Below, in pieces: positions 26,401-35,900 of a stretch of DNA of 64,000 nt. A program made the position numbers and the translations under genes. The notes under the pieces are model-generated. The model made no database searches. It saw only the letters and a program-made list of their open reading frames with translations, and was not told where the DNA came from. This DNA comes from Mugil cephalus. Its lineage: Eukaryota; Chordata; Actinopteri; Mugiliformes; Mugilidae. Location: the NCBI RefSeq assembly GCF_022458985.1, contig NC_061774.1:9662616-9726615 (forward strand), given 5' to 3'. Positions within the stretch are counted from its first letter, which is position 1, and every line of letters starts with the position of its first letter.

Positions 26401-28283
26401 AACCTCTATTTTCGTTGCATAAACACGAAAATGTGCTGCTGATTTTATACGTGATCTCACATGTGACCATTAATTATGTGGTTTTTGGACGGTTTCCCTG
26501 ACAAAGTAGTTACTTTGAACATTCAGCCCAAGAGATAATGAAAGGAAACGCTCAATGAATTGAATGGTTGCAGTCCCAGACCAGTGTTTTGACTTAAAAA
26601 GAATCTAAATGTTTCCTCAAATTGAAAAATGGACTTGGCTGCATGATATGAAAATGCCACCCTCTATTCACATCCTAAGGTGTACCCCCCCCCTTTAAAA
26701 GCAGGTCAATATTAAATCTTAAGGGTGATAAAGTGTGTTTACAGGCATACAGGATTTTGGATCGCACCAGTTCTCAATGGATAAATCTCATGAACACAGT
26801 GTGGCTGATGCATGTCACAAGTGGAATTCAGTTTATACAGACAGTGCCAATATCAATCCAGATTGTCTCAAGGCTCTTTATAGAACCCAGAGCTCGAAAC
26901 TATCATAGCAGTAAAGCGATGGCGGCTTCGCTATTTAACCAACAGAAACCTTGACGACAACCCAGCTCATATACACATGATCAAGCATCATGACTGACTT
27001 CCTAATATTGTGTAGGTCTCTCCTGTGCCTCCAAATCAGCTGTGACTCATCAGAGAATGGACACGGACCCTCTGAGGGTGTCCTGTGGTGTCTGGTAAAC
27101 ACAGTGTTGTTAGTGGGGGCCTTTGGGTCCAGTGTGTTGAGAGGAGGGGCCTCTTTGGATCAGACTTGTTCCAGTGCATCTTACAGACACTTTATCAGTC
27201 TGGGATCTGAGTTGAGTTGTTCATAAACCAGTTTTGTGTGTGTGCGCCTGTGTCAGGCTGCTTCCTGCTGGCTTCAAACAGTGTCATTGCTATGTGGTGG
27301 CACTTGGTCTGGTCTAGGTGGGTGGTACACGTCTAAATAACATTCACGTGAACGCCAGATCCAAACGTTTTCCAGAACAACAGTGTGTTGTCACAAGACG
27401 ATCATTGTTATTCACGTCTCCCGTCAGTGGTCACAGTGTTATGCCTTATCATTAAAGGCGTCAAGCCCATCTGCTTCAGGCCAGGTCGGTGGAGATATCA
27501 AAACAGAGAAAGGAGAGGAGAGAAAATGAAATGAACTCACTGGTCCGGTACTTGGGTCGACATGTTATCTGAAGACCGGTCACCTCTAAGGTGCAGTGAT
27601 CGGTCAGGAGAGCCTGCCAGGGGATGGTCACCGTTATGGTGCTCACGAAGCCGTCCACTATCTCCAGAGGAGCCCCGAGGGACTCCAGGAGCTCATTGAC
27701 CGCCTGAGGAAAAGAAGAAGCAGACAGGATAGGATGTGGAGGAAATAAAAAGTGAAAGAAATGTTTGCTTTGATATTTATCTCTTCGCTCTAAGTGCAGT
27801 CTAATGCACTCTGCTTAAGGGGTAAAGGAGTAGCTAAGTTAGCATGGTAGAGGTAAATCTATATCCATCCAGAGTGTTTTTACTCTTGTAAGAGATACAG
27901 CGGATCTGATGTGGTGTTGATGCGTTTCCCATGAGTACATTTCCTTGAAGAAATGCGAGACACACTCAAGAGCATGACGTTGAAGATTGTTGTTGAAGTC
28001 GAGTGCAGTTGCGAAAGTGTCAGGGTGCATGAGTTCAACAAAAACACACGATGACTGCTGCGGTGCTGCAAAGTTGACAGCCCACCCTCTCTCGTCTCTT
28101 TTACAAACTCACCCACACATCGAGGTTGATCTCCTTGATGACACCGCTGCCGTTGTACAGGTCCAAGCCCAGCTGGTCCAGGCTCAGTCGCTCTTGCAAA
28201 AAGTGACCGAGGTAGTGCTGTAAGAGGTACCGACAGGCCCGCTTCTTGATTGAGCCCGACCAGGGGAAAAGCCAGCGAGACAT
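8349..28283 (-). CDS. atg2a: Autophagy-related protein 2 homolog A (complete gene, 42 coding exons)
   Basis: ATG2 is a rod-shaped bridge-like lipid transfer protein that moves phospholipid from the ER to the growing autophagosome and also acts at lipid droplets. All 42 exons splice in frame into 2016 residues (human ATG2A 1938). The N-terminus MSRWLFPWSGSIKKRACRYL is the chorein-type lipid entry end. The C-terminus holds the conserved ATG2 C domain (QLPGILGGVGPMHSVVQL; RGLQRGAASFGTSTASAAL; IPPTVVRPLIVASEATSNLL). It is ATG2A rather than ATG2B: HPPPRHTSPTEIAGQKL, EVPIWLDYHGKHV and the tail near LLGGMRNQIKPD match ATG2A. Exon coordinates are given in the four block entries. All introns begin GT except the one after exon 18, which begins GC. 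Confidence 0.96.
11542..16256 (-). CDS. atg2a: atg2a exons 21-31 (residues 1009-1508)
   Basis: Exons in order: 16124-16256, 15824-16008, 15660-15740, 14766-14872, 14590-14682, 14351-14421, 13486-13562, 12701-12871, 12371-12497, 11880-12106, 11542-11771. Landmarks: LDPTIYPTEAGV (22), LVDFLDVIDDPILGYTAPAV (24), FILDDSALYLSDKCES (26), DYVCVLDIDLLELAITTWKG (27), LFELRCSNNVVHLHTCADSC (28). Exon 30 ends with DDFCILEAPGMGIP; FCIL at residues 1421-1424 aligns with the known ATG2A LC3/GABARAP-interacting motif. Exon 31 carries SHFSRPRGSSDLLRAP, the segment that in human ATG2A (with YFS) binds the WIPI4/WDR45 propeller. Confidence 0.93.
13794..13822 (+). repeat. (AAG)n microsatellite
   Basis: About nine AAG units in an atg2a intron. 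Simple repeat with no evidence of function. Confidence 0.9.
13964..14273. mobile_element. Short Tc1-family element with terminal inverted repeats
   Basis: A 310-base non-autonomous element in the atg2a intron between exons 26 and 27. The left end CACTCACAAGACAGTTTGTT and the reverse complement of the right end, CACTCACTGACCAGTTCAAT, are imperfect inverted repeats, followed on both sides by a GGGTACACTAG or AGGTACACTAG block. It belongs to the same group as the larger Tc1-like copy at 47374-48519. A related truncated copy lies at about 41508-41674. Confidence 0.7.
16368..20902 (-). CDS. atg2a: atg2a exons 10-20 (residues 452-1008)
   Basis: Exons in order: 20824-20902, 20479-20728, 19934-20075, 19535-19633, 18865-19020, 18031-18304, 17861-17933, 17264-17438, 17021-17163, 16690-16811, 16368-16525. 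Landmarks: LLRLTIGGLTLTLLQEDPP and RDFHHLRSGF (exon 11), LELLECLWEDGKPQY (12), LRLRFPIPDLRP (15), SPFSSNRTMFETEE (17), MVIPADPEEM and YILLPSKQAFQSIYNR (18), INNDLLMWEPPPPPP (19). Exon 18 must end at 17021, where the intron starts GCACGT, because only that junction (AAC AG | G ATC AAT) keeps YNRINNDL in frame. Using the GT four bases further on brings an immediate stop. Confidence 0.92.
21032..28283 (-). CDS. atg2a: atg2a exons 1-9 (residues 1-451)
   Basis: Exons in order: 28113-28283, 27541-27703, 26064-26213, 25541-25643, 23574-23718, 22311-22523, 22119-22218, 21690-21854, 21032-21174. Exon 1 (57 codons) and exon 2 hold the chorein N-terminal domain (HHYLGHF-type motif as HYLGHFLQERLSLDQLGLDL; PWQALLTDHCTLEVTGLQIT). 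Exon 3 carries MQLAQECLKD and PLEGLEMFAQTIET. Exon 5 reads VDIHQPPAFLHKILQLSAV. Exon 6 has an acidic run of Glu and Asp (coded by 22440-22490) before LLIGSCSGFIETTVKIKQN. Introns 2, 4 and 5 are the longest (1.0-1.8 kb) and hold repeat fragments. Confidence 0.93.
23280..23451 (+). mobile_element. Probable LINE 3' tail (L2/RTE-like)
   Basis: The stretch ends in TGCTTTACAAATAAAGTTAG followed by ATTGGATTAAG. This is the kind of 3' terminus seen on fish LINE copies (short AATAAAGTTGGATTGG-like tail). It lies in an atg2a intron on the opposite strand to the gene. No reverse transcriptase reading frame remains, so this is a 5'-truncated fragment if correct. Confidence 0.4.
26965..27446. mobile_element. 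Decayed Tc1/mariner-derived short element
   Basis: Located in atg2a intron 2. It contains TTCCTAATATTGTGTAGGTC near the left side, a GGGGCCTCTTTGGATCAGAC block, and the right end GTCAGTGGTCACAGTGTTAT. The same blocks occur in the better preserved copies at 52377-52790 and 42965-43351. The ends are worn and no transposase frame remains. Confidence 0.65.
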
Positions 28284-29917
28284 AGGGCCAGAGAGAGCGG
28301 GGAGAGGGAGCGAAGAGGTGGCGGAGGAGAACGAGTGCGAGTACAGTCCTCTGGCAACTGCATAACAGACTAAAACAAAGTGTGTAAAAACAAGGAATGA
28401 GCCACAGCTAGCTACAGGGGGCTAAGGAAGGGGTAAACCGTAACTCTAGTTCTCCCCTTGGACTGACACAAAACTGGAAAATCCTTTGTGTCAGGACCGA
28501 CGAGACTCCTACGCTACTTGGCGAGACGTTACTCCGACTGACTGCGGCTGTCTCGGCTCATATTTTCGGTCCGTTTGTGTCGAATTGTAGCGACAGGTCC
28601 TCTCGGTGCGTATCTCTTGTTTCAGGGTTGTTTATTGTTATCATACGCCAACTGATGGTATGGTGAACGTACGTGCGTAACGCGTCACTGCGACGTATTC
28701 AAAACACGGAAATGGGATGGGCCTATCCAGCCGCCATCTTAATAAGGTCAATTTTTTTTCTTAACCGACAATGAAAATTACTAATTATAAGAAATATAAA
28801 TATCATCAATATACATTAGACCATTTACATAGGAGGAACCTTACAAAAAAAATAGACGTATATGTTACAGTGGCATAAAAGTCTATACTTGAGTATTGAA
28901 GAAAGATAACTGGCATCCTTCATGAATTATTTTATTTACTATGCTGTAATACAACACGTGTTCAGACATTGTGATGTGATTGAAACCCATTTATTCTTAA
29001 AGAATGTCTGACATTCTTTAATTTATTAAAAAAAAGTAATGAAAAATGTGACACTTTTCTGAAGATGGAAATTTTGTTTGCTTTATCTATAAAAAATAAA
29101 ATGTCATCCTCAAACTCACTATCTAATAACAAGAAAATTGGCACTCAAGGAAGAGTCTGCAACAACACTGTATGTACATGCCATAAACTGGGCCCAGCTT
29201 TTTTGGACGTCATAGTTCAGTACCATGATCTCACATAACACATTTCAGAAGTTCCAGTTACCTGCTGCATCCATTTAGTAACTTTCCACTTCCACCATTT
29301 AGATGAACATTTCTAACTGTGATGTCAGACTTCTGCATTATGAAAACTAGTTGATCATGCTCGAGGCTGATGCAGGACTACATGCAACAATAGTTCCATT
29401 TTTGTTTAGCTTTTGTTCCCCCCATTGAAATCTGATTAATGCCACAGCACTTGCATAGTTTAGAAATATTTTCTGCTGTTGCAACTGTCCATTTACGATC
29501 ATGTCAATCTAACTCAGCAGTCGGGGTTTGAAAGGTCATCATGTGGACATATGTCCAATTTCCAAGTGGCCCTGAGATGTGAATGTTTATATTGAACAGT
29601 TTTATACTGCAGTGAAATGTTTCAGTAGTGTGACAAAATATATTTTATTGTTAAAAGTAAAACAAATAAAGATGAACATCACTGAACAACTGTCTTTATT
29701 CCTATATAAATGTAGTGATTTCTATACAAATGACCAAAAACTCAGGTTACAACGAGACCAAAAACAGCTTCATAACATCAGACGTCTGGCTGTTAAAACA
29801 GGTAACATAATTCATTATTGTTTTTATTCTAACCAAAAAAAAAAAAAAGAATAAAATAAAACAAAAAGGCAAAAATAAAATTACTGAAGACTTTATTTCA
29901 GATTTTGAGGCAATTCT
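28284..29917. other. atg2a 5' UTR/promoter and atg2a-nxf1 intergenic region
   Basis: GC-richer sequence runs from the atg2a ATG to about 28740 and probably holds the promoter and 5' UTR. From 28745 to 29917 the DNA is AT-rich with no recognisable exon. AATAAA (minus strand) at 29892-29897, about 20 bases after the nxf1 stop, is one possible nxf1 poly(A) signal; an A-rich patch at 29835-29880 is also present. Confidence 0.5.
28731..28740 (-). promoter_or_regulatory. atg2a: YY1-type motif upstream of atg2a
   Basis: AAGATGGCGG on the minus strand matches the YY1 core-promoter consensus (AAGATGGCGGC), about 450 bases upstream of the atg2a ATG. YY1 sites of this form usually sit at or just after the start site, so transcription of atg2a may begin near here. 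Inferred from motif and position only. Confidence 0.4.
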
Positions 29918-32900
29918 TCATTTTATGAACGCAACATCAGGGATCTTGCCTTCAGTCTGGAAAGGGAAAGAGGCATTTTAGCGCATTAGCACAACAACAA
30001 TTATGTTGGTAATGTGGTGAAAGAGATGAACACAGTAGGACTCATTTTACCTTCAACTGAGTGAAGATCTGTGCTGCTCTGTTGAAGTCCCACTCATTAT
30101 CTTGCAGACACCTGCAGAGACGAGTGATTAGACCATTCAAATTCATTCAATCATGATATCATGCGACACTGCCGAAACCACATGAGCAAAAAACCTAGAC
30201 CTACTTTTGCGACCATTCCAGGTTCATGCCTGACTTCACTGAGAAGGCCGTGAGCATCTCTTGCTGTGGTGCAGTGAGGGTCGGGACGGGACTGGAGGAT
30301 GGGGTCGGGGCGGGAGCCACAAAAGCTCTGCGGATCTCTTCTGTTGTGGCCATTCGGATGAAAAGCTGGTCGTTGACGATGCACAAACTGTCACAGGAGG
30401 AGCAGAGAAAGATGAGACCTGAGTGTTCGTTCATATCACATGGAGATCACCGTTCTTTATGGTTTCCTATGACATGTTCAGTTCAACAACAGGAAGATGA
30501 CACAAACCACTGGAAGTCAACTCAACGTACCCAGAATTTCCTGCCGGGACTGTAACAAAGACTCTCGAGAAGGCCATTGTGGATTCTCTGGATTTACCAT
30601 CAACAACAACTGAAAAACACACAAATACATGAGCAACAAAATCAACACTTTTTATATTGTGCTGGATAAGAAAGAAGAATCTTAGATCCTGACGACGGAG
30701 CCACTCACCTTCTTTAAAGACTCCGCTCACTGTGAATGACAGTAGTGTGTTCTGTAAACAGAAACCATTTTGCCAAGTTAGAACAGGGAAACAATTCACA
30801 ATGAGAGAAGACGACGTGTGTGGTCAACAGATCAAACATCAACTCACCGTGCACGTGTTTACGTCAACTGTAAAGGAGGCGATGTCGTGCTGAGTTTTCG
30901 GCAGCTCGTTGAGGAAAGCCACCACATTCAGGCGCGTGTGTTTCAGCAGTCGATACCGTATCGCTAAAGTACGAAGGATTCAGAGAGAAGTGTCAGGAGG
31001 AGTCACAAATATATTCAGCCTCTACAACACAGACAAGACAGGTGAACAGCTCAACATGGAAACTCACTGGTGTCTTTGATCCTCTTCAAGTTTCGACTGT
31101 CTTTGTGATACTCTCCCAGACTGCTCCTAAAAATCAGCAGAGGGACAATTAATGGAGCTACAGCTCAGGAGAGGGATCAACCGTCCATATGTGATAAGAG
31201 TCAAACAGGTTCTTCAGGATCATGCATTATGAATAATGAAGAAGGTTCTACTGTGGTAAAATAAAATGGAAAATCTTCAATAGCTTGCATCCACTTAAAC
31301 AACACTACATGTGTTGATCCAAGTCATTAGTTACACTGTGCATGTTCTTACCTGGAGGGGTTCTGGGTGGAGTACGGTGTTGTGAGGGATAACGAGGCTC
31401 CGTCATGGTAGGCATCCAGGAGGGGCTGCCTGTCCCCAGAGTCATATATACTGTAGTACCTGCAACACAGTCGCACCGTTAGTTTGCTCTGTTACTATCA
31501 CCACCATCTTTGCCTGTTGCAAGACGATTGTGTATATAAAGAAGTTGAAACTTACTGTTGCAAGAACCGAAGGATGTGAGCCTTGATTTCATCAGAGCCA
31601 AAACAGCTGCCCTGAATTATCAAACAAGAAGCTTTTGTCAGGCACATCAGGGCGACAATAACTGTATTGAGACTTTCATCAGCAGGAACACAAAGTAGTT
31701 TAACAGTAACATTAATGGAGTGGTTGTGCTCAGTATCTGATACACACGTGGAGGTAACTTACACAATTAATACACTCACCTTGCATGGCGGGATAGTGGT
31801 CGGCGTTTCCACGTCGAATCCAATGGGCGGAGGGAGATCATAACCATCCTGGAGGAAATGACACACGAAGAAAGATACATGAGACATAAATAATCACTGG
31901 TCAAATCAAATTTACAAATAAAGAGTGTGAACTTACCAGTTTGAGAAGCCGGGGAAACCTCTCCCGCACGGCACTGGTACGGGAACAAAAACCAAGAACA
32001 GTAAAGTTAGCACAAGAAAGCAGGTCCCCCACACACACACACACAAATAAATAAGGCTCATTATTTGCATATACCACTGTCAGTCACACCTGTTGATCCA
32101 TTTAGCATCACTTTGTGCTTTTCAGAGGTTTTAACCTGTTACACTTTGAAACTGATTTGGGAGAATATATTCATGTATAGATGGAGTAGAAATGTAACTA
32201 CAACCACGGCCACAAGTCATTTAATGTCCTGTTTACATTTAAATTCAGAAACTGACTAACATACACGCTCTTAGTTTCATGCTGTGCTCTTTGACTTCTC
32301 CCACCCCGGAGTGTACTTACCAGCAGGTATACTCACCCTCTCCCCCAATATGTTGATTTACACAGATCTGACATGGAGAAGCAACACAACCACACTTTTC
32401 TAGGAACACACACACACAAACATGCAGAGTCCACGATCTACCAGGCTGTACTGGAAACCAGCAAGCACATCCATCTTGAGTTAGGAAAAATAAAAAGGTT
32501 ATGCGTTTCTGGGAGAGAGGTGGTTACCGCCAGTCTCGTGTCAACTTCCCTCCCACACTCTGGCAAGTTTGTGGAACAGAGGAGTCACCAAAACACAACA
32601 CAAGGTCTAAAAAATCTTCAGATACACTCGCACAGGTAGCCTGTTATTTAGATGACATGCCAATCATTAACCGAGCAACTTTGTCAGTGTCCACACCCTT
32701 GATTATGGCCACAGAAAGAACCTGAGAACAGAGTTGAACAAACAAGACAGCAGGCCTCAAAGTGAGCTGAACCCAGCAGCCCCACCACCCATCCCATAGC
32801 CTCCCTTATTGCACAAACAAAGCAGATATAAGTTAATGATCTCACCCCCATCATCATCATCATCATCATGATTGCCCCATCATCACTAAAGTTATTATAA

Positions 32901-35900
32901 AGGCTTTTTATTTTCTTGACTAATTTGGTCCAAGTTTCTGGTTACAGAGGGACTTAAAAAACATTATACGCTGAACTAGATTCAACTAGAGGGATAATTC
33001 TCTTCTCCCTGAGATTATTCACCGAGCTTCTCTGTACTGGTCACAGCCATCAGAAACTGGAAGAGGAAATGTTTTCCCCTTTTTATTTCATTTGACGTTT
33101 CAGGCAAAGCTGAACCTTCAATTTCCAGTTCAGAACACATTGCCCTCAGAGGTTAGTATTTGTCAAACTCTCCACTCCGCAGAGGCCTGTTTTAGGCGAA
33201 CGAGATCAGACTTAGCGGAAGAGACGAGTGTTTTTTTTCCATGGCTCATGATTGGTCATTAATAATGACACAGAACCCTCTCCACCTCAGCCCAACGGCT
33301 TCACCCGTGGAGTCCCGTCTTCTCAGTTCCTTCAACGTGCTCTCAATGAGTATGAACTCATGGGGACTAAGACCGAGTAATCGTGACTGTGCCTGCCTTA
33401 GGTTGTCCCGGGGTTTCGAGGTGGGATCTTACCCGTCATGGGCTATCCAGCCTTCCATACTCGCTTGTTACAGGGGGCCGAGTGGGCACGGGTGCTATGA
33501 GGGGAGGGGAATCATTGGCTGTGGATTCTCTGTGTTTCATCCAAACATCTGTGAAGATGAAAATGGATGGCCCTCTCTCCAATACCGCTACACAGCACTG
33601 CTCAAGGTTATTCTGGATTCATGTTTCTGAAACCCTAAATGGTATATTAGGGTTGTAATGCCAAAAATATTATTTTTTTAAAAAGAGTTTCTACTCAGTT
33701 ACAATCACCAGCGGATTGATAGTGTTTCACACCGGTTTAATGGGACGACTAATCAGGATGTCAGCAGGGGGGGTGCTGGGTAGAGCGTCACCAAGGACCA
33801 TGAAACCAAGAGGAGACCAAAGCTCAAAAGGACGTCCCACAGAGAAGCTGAAACTGGCAGAGAAGGTGGAAGGTGGTTTAGCAAGCTGAAAAGAAAACAT
33901 GGTTCTGTACTGGAGGTGGACGTCCTCTTCCAGAACATCTCTTGGAAGTAAGAAATGTTTAGGTTGCAGAGGGAAAAGAAAAACATTAATCACCAAGAGA
34001 AGCAATGTGAAACATAAAGAGGATTGTTCTTTTAAAATGTCCAGCTGCTTAATGCATAGACATGTTGCATAACTGTACAGTAAACAACACGTGTGCAAGT
34101 GCACATGTAGGTTACTTAAGTGCACTGTACATGTCAGACTCTATGCAGACGTAAATCAGCAGGTAGAGATGCTGTAGAGAATGGAACATCTATATATTAT
34201 GGTTACGGTTTTCCCCGACCTCGTCTGTCTGTCTCTCACAAACACGCACCTGGATTAAAGTTGTTAGTGAAAGTCAACAGGTCCAGTGTTCATCATACTG
34301 GGAAAAGGCTGTCAGTCATTGCATAGCCATTTTACAGATAAAACACAAAGGTGGGTGTGATCTTCTTATGTAACAGGCTGATGCATACTTCTGTTATACA
34401 GGAGAGGCTCCTGGGCACTCACACGAAACAGTCACACCACCGAATTGTCACAATAAAAATGTTTACTTGTCACCCCCCTAGAATCGTGGACTGACCTGAT
34501 GTATGAGGTCTGGTCCTTGAAGAGGTCACACAGAGGGTTCCTGTTCAGCCACAGCTCCACCAGCTTCAGACCTTTCACCTTGTCCAGCTCCCGGTCTGAC
34601 TTCAGCTGTAGAGAACAGAACAACATTGTTGAACATTTAACAATTACACACACACCAGCTGCAAGGGGGATAAATATACATTTAACAACAATATAATGTT
34701 TAAAAAGTATTGTGCCTTTTATGAACCGAGGAGCCAGTCTCACCTCGTTGTGGGAAAGGTTGAGAGTCTTCAGATTAGGCACTTTGGTAACCAATTCAGT
34801 GAGTTCATCCAGTTTGTGGATGCGGTTGTTACTCAGGTTCAAGCAGGTAAGCTGGCAAGAGGACAGAAGACTGTTCATACACACGACCCTAGAGTTCATC
34901 ATCTGTGCTTATTTCAAGAAAATATTCCAAGAAAAGAAAAGTGTCTGATCAGTGTTAATGTTACCTCAGGAATGTTTTCTTCAATGATTTTGAGGACAGC
35001 TTCCATGTTTGTCTTCCTATTCAAGATCACTTCAATGTTTTGGGACACCAGGTCTGTCACATAAAATGTATAGTGTGAAGTATAAATAAAAAACACACAT
35101 ATGACACATAAGAAAATAATTCACAGCCATATATTAACAACATTTAAAGACTTATGAAAATATAAATACCTGGGTCTGTTCGGATGTTGTTCAAGTCCAG
35201 TGCTTGCTGGGAGCCGTCAAAACGTTTTGCCATGCATTGCTGTGAAAGAGGCCATTCAATATAAACAGTGTATAATCAGATCTATAATCAGTCACATTAA
35301 ATGAATCTGGAATCACATTATTTGACACTTAAACCGCTGTTTTAAAATGTATGTGATTCAGGTGGCTTCTTGTTTTCTCCAGTTTACCTTCAGGTGCTCC
35401 AAGTGTTCAGGCTTCAGGTCTGACAGGAGGAAGGATGGTGGAGCACTGTTGTTGACATGCACTTCAACCTTAAAGAAACAAACACACAACACAGATTTGA
35501 ACCCTGAGATATACAACACATGTCTAATTTTAGATCAAGTGTCATTTATTCACTACATGAAAGCTGTGGTTGCAAAACTATTCCGGGACAACATCAAAGA
35601 AGTTGTACAGCATAGCAATTAACTGTAAGCTGAAGCCAACAATTCAGTGGGGTAACATGATCCATCTGTAAAGGAAATTAGACAAGTGAGGTTTCCATTT
35701 TTGCCCCCAACATACCTTATAACCATCTGTGTCTGTGATCTTGTGAGAACATTTGTGCAAAGCACTGGCGGCAGCTGAATCATCCACATAGAAATGGACC
35801 CTGCTATGGTCAACGTGGTACTGGATTGACAGGAATAAAAGAAATGTAGTTAGAACTGACTTAAAACAAGTTTCATAATTTGTCTCTGGAGAATGTTTAT

